The notes beneath the pieces were generated by a model. That model did no database searches, was not told where the DNA came from, and saw only the letters and a list, made by a program, of their open reading frames with translations. A DNA stretch of 64,000 nt. Origin: Flavobacterium galactosidilyticum (GTDB lineage Bacteria; Bacteroidota; Bacteroidia; Flavobacteriales; Flavobacteriaceae). Position numbers and translations under genes: made by a program. The stretch spans positions 2,840,001 through 2,904,000 of the forward strand of contig NZ_CP087135.1 of NCBI RefSeq assembly GCF_020911945.1. The letters run 5' to 3'. Shown here piece after piece: positions 16,923-25,472 of this stretch. How positions within the stretch are numbered: the stretch's first letter is position 1; each line of letters opens with the position of its first letter.

Positions 16923-18116
16923 ATGAAAAAAGTAGTATTAGCATATAGCGGAGGTCTAGATACCTCATATTGTCTTAAATATTTAAAAAACGAGAAAGGA
17001 TATGAAGTTCATACTGTACTTATAAATACAGGAGGATTTGATGAAGAGGAATTAGCGGCTATAGAAGAAAGAGCTTATGATTTAGGAAGCGCACAACACG
17101 CTAACTTAACCATAGTAGATAAATACTATGACAAAGCTATTAAATATTTGATTTATGGTAATGTCTTAAAAAACAACACTTATCCATTATCAGTAAGTGC
17201 TGAGCGAGTTTTCCAGGCTATTGAAGCCATTAAATATGCTAAATCTGTTGGCGCAAGTGCTATAGCTCACGGAAGCACTGGAGCAGGAAATGATCAAATT
17301 CGTTTTGATTTAATTTTTCAAACCATCGCTCCCGAAATCGAAATCATCACTCCAATTAGAGATTTAAAATTATCTAGACAAGAAGAAGTTGACTATTTAG
17401 CAAAAAATGGCGTACATTATTCTTGGGAAAAAGCACAATACTCTATCAATAAAGGATTGTGGGGAACAAGCGTAGGAGGTAAAGAAACATTGACTTCACA
17501 CCAAGCTTTGCCAAGTGAAGCTTACCCTTCTCAATTAACAAAAGAAGGTGAAGAAAAAGTAACTCTTGAATTCAAAAAAGGCGAATTGGTTGCCGTAAAT
17601 GGAAAAGCAGACAAACCATCAAATAATATTGTCGTTTTAGAGAAATTAGCAAATGCCTACGCAATTGGGAGAGACACTCACGTAGGTGATACTATTATAG
17701 GCATCAAAGGAAGAGTTGGTTTTGAAGCTGCTGCACCACTTGTTATCATTAAAGCGCATCACTTATTAGAAAAACATACGTTAGGAAAATGGCAACAATA
17801 CTGGAAAGAACAACTAGGAAACTGGTACGGAATGTTATTTCATGAAGGACAATTTCTTGATCCTGTAATGCGTAACATCGAGGCTTTCCTCGAAGATACT
17901 CAAAAAACAGTAAACGGAACGGTAACAGTTTCCTTGAAACCATATCATTTTTCCCTTGATGGAATTGAATCTGAAAATGATTTGATGAATACTGGTTTTG
18001 GTCAATATGGCGAGATGAACAACGCTTGGACATCTGATGATGCGAAAGGATTTATCAAAATTTTGGGTAATGCCCAAAACATATTTTCATCAGTAAATGA
18101 TTTGAATTATGATTAA
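16923..18116 (+). CDS. argG: argininosuccinate synthase
   Basis: Joins citrulline and aspartate with ATP to give argininosuccinate. The 397-residue protein opens with the PP-loop motif VVLAYSGGLDTSYCLKYL at residues 4-21. Further on are SAERVFQAIEAIKYA and AHGSTGAGNDQIRFD, the conserved citrulline- and aspartate-binding segments. The last 8 bases overlap the start of argC, indicating coupled translation. In transcription order it is the second gene of the cluster. Confidence 0.96.
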   Translation: MKKVVLAYSGGLDTSYCLKYLKNEKGYEVHTVLINTGGFDEEELAAIEERAYDLGSAQHANLTIVDKYYDKAIKYLIYGNVLKNNTYPLSVSAERVFQAIEAIKYAKSVGASAIAHGSTGAGNDQIRFDLIFQTIAPEIEIITPIRDLKLSRQEEVDYLAKNGVHYSWEKAQYSINKGLWGTSVGGKETLTSHQALPSEAYPSQLTKEGEEKVTLEFKKGELVAVNGKADKPSNNIVVLEKLANAYAIGRDTHVGDTIIGIKGRVGFEAAAPLVIIKAHHLLEKHTLGKWQQYWKEQLGNWYGMLFHEGQFLDPVMRNIEAFLEDTQKTVNGTVTVSLKPYHFSLDGIESENDLMNTGFGQYGEMNNAWTSDDAKGFIKILGNAQNIFSSVNDLNYD

Positions 18117-19086
18117 TGTTGGAATAATAGGTGGTTCTGGTTATACTGCCGGAGAACTCATCAGAATATTGATGTTCCATCCCAATGCAACTCTTGATTT
18201 TGTTTACAGTACGACAAATGCAGGAAAACCACTTTCAGTGGCGCATCATGATTTGATGGGTGATATTGAAATGGATTTTACTGATACCGTAAATCCAAAT
18301 GTAAATGTGCTATTCTTGTGCTTGGGTCATGGAAAATCAAAATCATTTTTAGAGCAGAACCAATTTGCGAGCCATACTAAAATTATCGATTTAGGAAATG
18401 ATTTCCGCTTAACTAAAGATAAAGAATTTGAAGGAAAATCTTTCGTATATGGACTTCCGGAATTGAATAAAAAAGCGATCAAAAACGCACATTTTATTGC
18501 AAATCCAGGTTGTTTTGCAACGGCTATTCAATTAGCATTATTGCCTTTGGCGGAAGCCAAATTATTGAATACTGACGTGCATATTAATGCTACAACTGGG
18601 AGTACTGGAGCTGGAGTTTCTCCTTCAGAAACGACACATTTTAGTTGGCGATCTAATAACATGTCACATTACAAAGCTTTTGATCACCAACATTTAGGCG
18701 AAATAAACCAAAGTGTTAATCAACTTCAATCAGATTATAAAGACGAATTGATTTTCATTCCTAATAGAGGAGATTTTGCTAGAGGAATTTTTGCAACATT
18801 ATATACAACAGTCGAAGAAAGTCTTGAAGATATAGTGGGGAAATATGAGGCTTTTTATAAAGACCAACCTTTTGTAACTGTTACTACAACTGGAATTAAT
18901 ATGAAACAAGTAGTACAAACGAATAAATGTATTATTAGCCTAATGAAAAAAGGCAACCGCTTGTTGATAACTTCGATTATTGATAACTTAGTAAAAGGAG
19001 CCTCAGGACAGGCCGTGCAAAACATGAATTTGATGTTTGGACTCGATGAAACCACAGGATTGCAGTTAAAACCAAGTGGGTTTTAA
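18109..19086 (+). CDS. argC: N-acetyl(acyl)-gamma-glutamyl-phosphate reductase
   Basis: Reduces N-acylglutamyl phosphate to the semialdehyde with NADPH. The 325-residue protein starts with the Rossmann motif GIIGGSGYTAGELIRIL and has the catalytic Cys, C135, in ANPGCFATAIQ. The His-containing segment HINATTGSTGAGVSPSETTH and PNRGDFARGI are family features. It overlaps argG by 8 bp. A 91-bp AT-rich gap with a long imperfect inverted repeat separates it from argD. Confidence 0.95.
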   Translation: MINVGIIGGSGYTAGELIRILMFHPNATLDFVYSTTNAGKPLSVAHHDLMGDIEMDFTDTVNPNVNVLFLCLGHGKSKSFLEQNQFASHTKIIDLGNDFRLTKDKEFEGKSFVYGLPELNKKAIKNAHFIANPGCFATAIQLALLPLAEAKLLNTDVHINATTGSTGAGVSPSETTHFSWRSNNMSHYKAFDHQHLGEINQSVNQLQSDYKDELIFIPNRGDFARGIFATLYTTVEESLEDIVGKYEAFYKDQPFVTVTTTGINMKQVVQTNKCIISLMKKGNRLLITSIIDNLVKGASGQAVQNMNLMFGLDETTGLQLKPSGF

Positions 19087-19095
19087 TTTTTTATG

Positions 19096-19168
19096 TTTTA
19101 AATGATAAATTTTAAATTCTAAATTTAAAAAAACGATTCATTTAAAATTCATAATTTAACATTTAAAA
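19096..19168. repeat. imperfect inverted repeat between argC and argD
   Basis: 19096-19122 and 19142-19168 are inverted copies matching at about 23 of 27 positions with a 19-nt loop. The sequence is almost only A and T, so the fold is weak. It could slow RNase attack or polymerase between the two genes; no T-tract follows. Confidence 0.45.
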
Positions 19169-19177
19169 TAATTTATA

Positions 19178-20314
19178 ATGAACTTATTTGACGTTTACCC
19201 ATTATACGACATTACTCCTGTAAAAGCACTAGATTGCACTATTACGGATGAAAAAGGAATTGAATATTTAGATTTATACGGTGGTCACGGTGTGATTTCT
19301 ATTGGACATACGCAACCACATTATGTAGTAAAATTGAAAGATCAATTAGATAATATTGGTTTTTATTCTAATGCGATTCAGAATCCCTTACAAGTAGAAT
19401 TAGCACATAAATTAGGAAAATTATCAGGATTAGAGGATTATACCTTATTCTTATGTAGTTCTGGGGCTGAAGCCAATGAAAACGCTTTAAAACTAGCTTC
19501 CTTTCACAATAATAAATCCCGTGTAATTGCTTTCAACAATTCCTTTCACGGAAGAACTTCGGCAGCAGTTGCAGTTACAGATAACAAAAAAATTGTGGCA
19601 CCTATAAATGCGCAACAAGTCGTTACATTTTTACCATTGAATGACATTGCTTTAGTAGAAGACGAATTGAAAAAAGGAGATGTTTCTTCTGTAATTATTG
19701 AAGGAATTCAAGGAGTTGGTGGTTTGGACCAAGGTACAACTGAGTTTTTTCAAGCTTTAGAAAAAATATGTGTGACTTACGATGTTGTTTTAATTTTAGA
19801 CGAAGTGCAGTCAGGATATGGTAGAAGCGGAAAGTTTTTCGCACACCAACATCATAATATCAAAGCTGATATTATTTGCTTAGCGAAAGGAATGGGAAAT
19901 GGATTTCCTATTGGTGGCATCTTGATTTCTCCAAAATTCAAAGCGAGTTATGGACTTTTAGGAACTACTTTTGGTGGAAACCATTTGGCTTGTGCTGCAG
20001 GAATAGCAGTTTTGGATGTGATTGAAAGCGAGAAATTAATGGATAACGTAAATGCTATTTACGCCTATTTTTCAGAAGCAATCAAACAAGTTCCTGAAGT
20101 AATCCAAGTAAAAGGAAGAGGATTGATGTTAGGTGTAGAATTTGATTTTGACGTAAGTGCACTCCGTAAAAAAATGATTGTAGACAAGCATATTTTTACT
20201 GGAAATGCCAACAATAAAAACTTATTAAGAATCCTTCCTCCATTAACAATCAAGAAGGAAGCCATTGACACCTTCATTGTAGCTTTAAAAGAATCCTTGG
20301 CAGAAATAAATTAA
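19178..20314 (+). CDS. argD: acylornithine aminotransferase
   Basis: PLP enzyme that transaminates N-acylglutamate semialdehyde to N-acylornithine with glutamate as donor. In 378 residues it shows the class III aminotransferase features: FLCSSGAEANENALKLA (about 91-107), FHGRTSAAVAVT, DEVQSGYGRSG and the PLP lysine K237 in CLAKGMGNGFPIGG. The neighbouring argC, argF' and argB support this assignment over generic aspartate aminotransferase family. proA begins two bases after its stop. Confidence 0.92.
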   Translation: MNLFDVYPLYDITPVKALDCTITDEKGIEYLDLYGGHGVISIGHTQPHYVVKLKDQLDNIGFYSNAIQNPLQVELAHKLGKLSGLEDYTLFLCSSGAEANENALKLASFHNNKSRVIAFNNSFHGRTSAAVAVTDNKKIVAPINAQQVVTFLPLNDIALVEDELKKGDVSSVIIEGIQGVGGLDQGTTEFFQALEKICVTYDVVLILDEVQSGYGRSGKFFAHQHHNIKADIICLAKGMGNGFPIGGILISPKFKASYGLLGTTFGGNHLACAAGIAVLDVIESEKLMDNVNAIYAYFSEAIKQVPEVIQVKGRGLMLGVEFDFDVSALRKKMIVDKHIFTGNANNKNLLRILPPLTIKKEAIDTFIVALKESLAEIN

Positions 20315-20316
20315 AA

Positions 20317-21516
20317 ATGATGAACCATTTACTACCAATAGAAAAACGAGATTCAGTTTTAAGCAAGATGGCGGAGCTTTTAGAAAAAGAAAGAACCAAC
20401 CTTAAAACCATAAATCAACAGGATATAATTAATTATTCAGGCGATGACTTGGCTATGGAAAAACGCTTGCTAGTTGATGATACTAAGATTGATGGAATGA
20501 TTTTATCGCTTCAACAATTAGCAAGTCAAGAAGATCCTATTGGTGTAGAACGTTTTAATTTTGATCATGCCAATGGCATGAAAATCATCAATAAAACAGC
20601 TGCTTTTGGAACCATAATGATTATTTATGAATCTAGACCAGATGTTACTGTTGAAGCTGGAGGAATTGCTTTTAAATCAGGAAATAAGATTTTACTAAAA
20701 GGTGGAAAAGAATCTTTGCTATCTAATTTGAAAATTGTCGAATTATGGCACCAAGCTTTAAAAGAGAACAATGTTTCACCAGAATGGGTAGAATATTTAA
20801 ATTATGATCGTGAAGAAACACAAGCTTTTTTAGAAAAACCGACACAAAAAGTGGATTTAATTATTCCTCGAGGTGGTGAAAAATTAATAGCATTTGTAAA
20901 AAAACATGCTACTTGTCCCGTTATAATAAGTGGCCGAGGAAATAACTTTGTTTATGTACAGGCTGAAGCTGATTTAGACAAAGCACTTGAAATCATAATA
21001 AATGCAAAGACCTCAAATATATCAGTTTGCAATGCTTTAGATAAAGTTTTAATTGATACTAATTTAGAGAATTGGGAAGCATTTGCAAAACAAATAATAG
21101 TCGAATTACAACAAAAAAACGTAGCTATTATAGGCGATGAAAATATTTCTAAAATAGCAGATGTTCCTCAAATTAATTCCGATTTAATTTGGTACGAAGA
21201 GTTTTTAGATTACAAAATTGTTATTGGAACAACTAATTCTGATCAAGAAGCTATTGATAAAATTAATAAATATTGCGGTGGGCATTCGGCTTCCATAATC
21301 ACAAAGAATGATGCAATTGCTCAGGAATTTATGGAAAATGTGGATACGGCAGCCGTTTATCAAAACGCCTCTACCCGATTTACAGATGGAGGACAATTTG
21401 GTCTTGGAGGTGAATTAGCAATTAGCACTGATAAATTACACCAGCGTGGACCAATAGCATTACAACATTTGGTTACCAATAAATGGTATATTTACGGAGA
21501 TGGACAAATACGGTAG
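20317..21516 (+). CDS. proA: gamma-glutamyl phosphate reductase
   Basis: Second step of proline synthesis, reducing glutamyl phosphate to glutamate semialdehyde with NADPH. The 399-residue protein has YESRPDVTVEAGGIAFKSGN near residue 104, IPRGGEKLI near 183, the catalytic Cys, C238, in TSNISVCNALDKVL, and FTDGGQFGLGGELAIST at the C-terminus. Two ATG codons stand together at 20317; either may start translation. It lies inside the arginine cluster, in reverse of the reaction order with proB. Confidence 0.95.
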   Translation: MMNHLLPIEKRDSVLSKMAELLEKERTNLKTINQQDIINYSGDDLAMEKRLLVDDTKIDGMILSLQQLASQEDPIGVERFNFDHANGMKIINKTAAFGTIMIIYESRPDVTVEAGGIAFKSGNKILLKGGKESLLSNLKIVELWHQALKENNVSPEWVEYLNYDREETQAFLEKPTQKVDLIIPRGGEKLIAFVKKHATCPVIISGRGNNFVYVQAEADLDKALEIIINAKTSNISVCNALDKVLIDTNLENWEAFAKQIIVELQQKNVAIIGDENISKIADVPQINSDLIWYEEFLDYKIVIGTTNSDQEAIDKINKYCGGHSASIITKNDAIAQEFMENVDTAAVYQNASTRFTDGGQFGLGGELAISTDKLHQRGPIALQHLVTNKWYIYGDGQIR

Positions 21517-21647
21517 TATTCAGTAAACAGTTATTAGTGTTCAGTTTGAAAAATAATCAACTACTAAATTAGAATTTAAAAAAACTTTGTGAACTATTAG
21601 CTTATAAAGTAAAATTAAAATTTTGCGCCCTTTGTGGTTAAATAACA
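21517..21647 (+). other. proA-proB spacer with relic-like repeat words
   Basis: 131 bp containing a GTAAACAG...GTGTTCAG-like stretch and the phrase TTTTGCGCCCTTTGTGGTTA just before the proB ATG. Phrases of this kind are, from memory, scattered between genes in Flavobacterium genomes. No promoter or terminator is evident. Confidence 0.35.
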
Positions 21648-22409
21648 ATGACTAAGAAAAGAATATTATTAAAGTTAGGAAGTAATACTCTAACCAAAGA
21701 AACCAATCATATCTCAAGAGGGAAAATTGAGGATATAGGAATACAAATAGCTGCTTTGCAAGATGAATATGAATTTGTAATTGTGAGTTCAGGCGCGATA
21801 GCTGCGGCTAAACAGTTTGTTAAACTAGAAAATCAAGACAAAGATGTTTTTGTAAAACAAGCACTAGCTTCTATAGGTCAGCCGCATTTAATGCGGATTT
21901 ATCATGAAAGCTTTAGTGATTTAGGATTACTAATTTCGCAATGCTTGCTTTCTTATTCTGATTTCGAAAAAGAACAATCCAAAGTAAATATTGTCAACAC
22001 GATTAATGTTTTAGTCAAAAATAATTACATACCGATTATTAATGAAAATGACACCGTGGCAACGGACGAAATTCGGTTTGGCGATAACGATAAATTAGCC
22101 GCTTTAACAGCCGTTTTATTAAAAGCTGACATTCTAATCATTGCTACTAATACGAATGGAATTTACACTAAATTGTCAATTAAAGATGTTGTTCCTGAAA
22201 CGATTTCACTTGTTACTGACTTACAACTGATGGAAAAAGAAATTGGCGATTCTAAATCGTCTCACGGAACTGGCGGAATGCATTCCAAAATTGAAGCAAC
22301 AGCAATTGCAAAAGCAGCCAATATCGAAACTTGGATTGTCAACGGTTTAGAAGACAATTTCATTTTGAAAGCATTAAAAAACGAAATTCCTTTTACCAAA
22401 ATTATATAA
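21648..22409 (+). CDS. proB: glutamate 5-kinase, short form without PUA domain
   Basis: Phosphorylates glutamate to start proline synthesis. The 253-residue protein has the amino-acid kinase fold: LLKLGSNTLTKE at the N-terminus, IVSSGAIAAAKQ near residue 45, IINENDTVATDEIRFGDND near 125-143 and HGTGGMHSKIEATAIA near 205. It ends after the kinase domain, whereas the E. coli enzyme has 367 residues with a C-terminal PUA domain. The shortened form is seen in other Bacteroidetes; how it affects proline feedback is not known to me. Confidence 0.93.
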   Translation: MTKKRILLKLGSNTLTKETNHISRGKIEDIGIQIAALQDEYEFVIVSSGAIAAAKQFVKLENQDKDVFVKQALASIGQPHLMRIYHESFSDLGLLISQCLLSYSDFEKEQSKVNIVNTINVLVKNNYIPIINENDTVATDEIRFGDNDKLAALTAVLLKADILIIATNTNGIYTKLSIKDVVPETISLVTDLQLMEKEIGDSKSSHGTGGMHSKIEATAIAKAANIETWIVNGLEDNFILKALKNEIPFTKII

Positions 22410-22445
22410 TTAGAAAATTACATCATCTAATAAAAACATATAAAC

Positions 22446-23393
22446 ATGAACTACATCTCTATAAAAAACATCGATTCGATTAACAAATGGGTCAAACAAG
22501 CTTTAAAAATCAAGAAAAAACCATTAAAAAACAAAAAACTGGGTAAAAACAAGACCTTAGGAATGCTGTTTTTCAATTCTAGTTTAAGAACTCGTCTGAG
22601 CACTCAAAAAGCAGCTCTAAACCTAGGAATGAACGTGATGGTAATGAATTTTACTAACGAAGGTTGGACACTTGAGTTTGAAGATGGCGCTATTATGAAT
22701 TCAGGTGCGTCAGAACATATTAAAGAAGCTGCGGAAGTAGTTTCTCAATATTGCGATATTATAGCTATTAGAGCTTTTGCAGGATTAATTGACAAAGAAA
22801 AAGACAATGCAGAAACCGTTCTTACAGGTTTTTTAAAATACGCTACCGTACCAATTGTTAATATGGAAAGTGCCACCGGACATCCATTACAGTCTCTTGC
22901 AGACGCTATCACTATGGCGGAACACAAAACAAAACACAGACCAAAAGTAGTTTTATCTTGGGCTCCACATCCTAAAGCTTTGCCCCAAGCGGTAGCCAAT
23001 TCCTTTGTGGAAATGATGCAGTTACAAGATGCTGATTTTGTCATCACTCATCCTATAGGATATGAATTGAATCCTGAAATTACTAAAGATTCAACAATCG
23101 AATACGATCAAAATAAAGCTTTTGAAAATGCCGATTTTATCTATACTAAAAATTGGAGCAACTATACTGATTATGGGAAAATTACGAATTCAGATCCTAA
23201 CTGGACCGTTACTGCTAACAAAATGGCTTTGACTAATAATGCTAAGTTTATGCATTGTCTACCTGTAAGACGTAATGTCATTGTTACAGATGAAGTTTTG
23301 GACAGCGAAAATTCAATTGTTATCGAACAAGCCAATAACAGAACGTATGCTGCGCAGTTAGTGTTGCAAAAAATATTAGAAAATGGACAATAA
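22446..23393 (+). CDS. argF': N-acylornithine carbamoyltransferase (AOTCase/SOTCase type)
   Basis: Carbamoylates N-acylornithine to N-acylcitrulline, replacing ordinary ArgF. The 315-residue protein has the carbamoyl-phosphate motif FFNSSLRTRLSTQKAALNLG (42-61) and the C-terminal MHCLPVRRNVIVTDEV of this branch. In the Bacteroides fragilis succinyl enzyme Pro90, and in the Xanthomonas acetyl enzyme Glu92, decide the acyl group. The equivalent residue here is Ser89 in NSGASEH, so acetyl or succinyl use is unclear. The last 11 bases overlap the start of argB. Confidence 0.92.
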   Translation: MNYISIKNIDSINKWVKQALKIKKKPLKNKKLGKNKTLGMLFFNSSLRTRLSTQKAALNLGMNVMVMNFTNEGWTLEFEDGAIMNSGASEHIKEAAEVVSQYCDIIAIRAFAGLIDKEKDNAETVLTGFLKYATVPIVNMESATGHPLQSLADAITMAEHKTKHRPKVVLSWAPHPKALPQAVANSFVEMMQLQDADFVITHPIGYELNPEITKDSTIEYDQNKAFENADFIYTKNWSNYTDYGKITNSDPNWTVTANKMALTNNAKFMHCLPVRRNVIVTDEVLDSENSIVIEQANNRTYAAQLVLQKILENGQ

Positions 23394-24168
23394 AAAACCC
23401 ATAACGGTAGTCAAAATTGGTGGAAACATTATTGATGATGCCACAGAACTAAAGCAATTTTTAGCTGACTTTTCAAAAATTGAAGGAAATAAAGTATTGG
23501 TTCACGGTGGAGGAAAATCGGCTACGAAAATGGCAAAAAGTATTGGTCTCATTCCTCAAATGATTGATGGTCGTCGTATTACAGATGCTGCCATGCTTGA
23601 AGTAGTGGTAATGATTTATGCTGGCCAAATCAATAAAGATATCGTAGCGCAACTACAAGCTATTAATACGAATGCTATGGGATTCTCTGGCGCAGATGGG
23701 AATTTAATCCAGTCGCAGAAAAGAAACCATCCCACAATTGACTATGGTTTTGTGGGCGATGTCAAAAAAGTAAACACTCCCCTATTAGAAACTTTAATTT
23801 CAAGCGGAATAGTTCCTGTTTTTTGCGCCATTACGCATGATAAAAACGGGCAGTTGCTAAACACCAATGCGGATACAATTGCCAGTGAATTAGCAATAGC
23901 TTTGTCGGAAGTTTTTGAGGTAACATTGAGTTATTGTTTCGAAAAACCAGGCGTTTTATTTGATGCTGAGGATGATTCTTCCGTAATAGAAAAAATGAAC
24001 CAAGAATTGTACGCCAAATTAAAAGCAGAGAAAGCCATTCATTCTGGTATGATTCCTAAATTAGACAACTGTTTTAATAGTTTGTCAAAAGGAGTGCAAG
24101 TAATAAAAATTGGACATCACAAAATGCTCAAAGATGCTAACGCAGTTTGCACACGGATAGAATTATAA
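23383..24168 (+). CDS. argB: N-acetyl(acyl)glutamate kinase
   Basis: Phosphorylates N-acylglutamate, the second step of the acylated arginine pathway and normally the feedback-controlled one. The 261-residue protein has the kinase motifs VVKIGGNIIDD at residues 9-19, LVHGGGKSATKMAKSIG near 39, DGRRITDAAMLEVV near 62 and LNTNADTIASELA near 160. It lacks the N-terminal helix that marks arginine-inhibited hexameric enzymes. Its ATG lies inside the end of argF', an 11-bp overlap that implies coupled synthesis. argE follows 51 bp later. Confidence 0.94.
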   Translation: MDNKKPITVVKIGGNIIDDATELKQFLADFSKIEGNKVLVHGGGKSATKMAKSIGLIPQMIDGRRITDAAMLEVVVMIYAGQINKDIVAQLQAINTNAMGFSGADGNLIQSQKRNHPTIDYGFVGDVKKVNTPLLETLISSGIVPVFCAITHDKNGQLLNTNADTIASELAIALSEVFEVTLSYCFEKPGVLFDAEDDSSVIEKMNQELYAKLKAEKAIHSGMIPKLDNCFNSLSKGVQVIKIGHHKMLKDANAVCTRIEL

Positions 24169-24219
24169 TAAAAGTTAGTCGCATCCTAAAACGATAATGG
24201 CGACAAAACATAATAAAAC

Positions 24220-25290
24220 ATGAAAAATAGAGAAACACTTACTCAGGAAGCTATCACATTATTAAAAAACCTGATTGAAACCCAATCTTTTTCTAGCGAA
24301 GAAGAGCATACAGCGGTTTTGATCGAAAAATGGTTTTCAGTAAACGAAATTCCATTTGAGAGAGAGAACAATAATATCTGGGCCTACAACAAAACATTTG
24401 ACAAAAGTAAACCAACCCTTTTATTAAATTCACATCACGATACTGTAAGACCCAATCAAGCTTATACCAAAGACCCTCTGAAAGCAATTGTTGAAGAAGG
24501 TAAATTATATGGACTAGGAAGTAACGATGCCGGAGGATGTCTCGTTTCACTTTTGGCCACTTTTGTACATTTTTACGCAAATGAAAAGCTAAATTATAAT
24601 ATTGTTATAGTAGCTTCAGCTGAAGAAGAAAGCAGTGGCAAAAATGGCTTGAATAGCGTATTGAAACATTTGCCAGAACTGGAATGTGCTATTGTAGGTG
24701 AACCAACATTGATGCAATTAGCCATCGCCGAAAAAGGATTATTAGTGCTTGACGTAAAAATAAAAGGAACACCAAGTCATGCCGCGCATCAAAATGACGA
24801 CAACGCAATCTACAAAACGATTCCAGTAATAGAATGGTTTAAAAACTATACATTCGATAAAATATCAGATCAATTAGGACCGGTAAAAATGACCGTAACA
24901 CAGATTAACGCTGGAAAACAACACAATGTCGTACCTTCAGAATGTGATTTAGTAATTGATATTCGTGTCAACGATTGCTACACTAATCACGAGATTTTAG
25001 AAATTGTAAAAGAAAATATTAACGCTGAAGTTACGCCGCGTTCTATGAATTTGAGCTCATCTTCAATTCCTGTAACACATGGTTTAGTAAAAGCTGGAAT
25101 CGCCTTGGGAAGAACAACCTATGGCTCTCCTACCCTCTCAGATCAATCGGTGTTGAGTTGCAAATCCTTGAAACTAGGACCTGGAGATACGCTGCGGTCG
25201 CACTCCGCTGACGAATTTATATATTTGAACGAAATTGAAGAAGGAATTGAACTGTACATAAGAATATTAGAAGATTTCTTAAATAATTAA
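24220..25290 (+). CDS. argE: M20 family deacylase, acylornithine/acylcitrulline deacetylase
   Basis: Removes the acyl group in arginine synthesis; with an acylornithine transcarbamylase in the cluster, the true substrate should be N-acylcitrulline. The 356-residue zinc hydrolase shows the M20 metal ligands in LNSHHDTVRP (about 67-76), the bridging Asp in GSNDAGGCL, the catalytic Glu pair in SAEEESSGKNG, and a late zinc His in RSHSADEFIYL. The gene is followed by a dispersed repeat, not by a terminator, before argH. Confidence 0.92.
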   Translation: MKNRETLTQEAITLLKNLIETQSFSSEEEHTAVLIEKWFSVNEIPFERENNNIWAYNKTFDKSKPTLLLNSHHDTVRPNQAYTKDPLKAIVEEGKLYGLGSNDAGGCLVSLLATFVHFYANEKLNYNIVIVASAEEESSGKNGLNSVLKHLPELECAIVGEPTLMQLAIAEKGLLVLDVKIKGTPSHAAHQNDDNAIYKTIPVIEWFKNYTFDKISDQLGPVKMTVTQINAGKQHNVVPSECDLVIDIRVNDCYTNHEILEIVKENINAEVTPRSMNLSSSSIPVTHGLVKAGIALGRTTYGSPTLSDQSVLSCKSLKLGPGDTLRSHSADEFIYLNEIEEGIELYIRILEDFLNN

Positions 25291-25305
25291 ACTATTTTTA
25301 GAAGT

Positions 25306-25377
25306 TAATCCCGCTATCCGCTATATCTTTCCCTGCCTAAAGAAAGCAGCAAAAGGATACCGCTTCTATCAGAGCTA
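25306..25377 (-). repeat. dispersed structured repeat, copy 1
   Basis: Read on the minus strand it begins AGCTCTGATAGAAGCGG, passes through ATCCTTTT, CTGC-loop-GCAG and AAAGATA, and ends AGCGGATAGCGGGA. A similar element lies at 51150-51227 on the plus strand. Both share the outer boxes and a central hairpin whose arms differ but stay paired. It sits between argE and argH without interrupting transcription obviously. Elements of this look are, from memory, common between Flavobacterium genes. Confidence 0.75.
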
Positions 25378-25472
25378 AAAACGAATCGTCTTCGTTTAAA
25401 AACATTAAAAATTAAAAAATTGCGAATCTCCGAGAAACCTCTTAGAAATTTTGCAAAACAAAATATACAACT

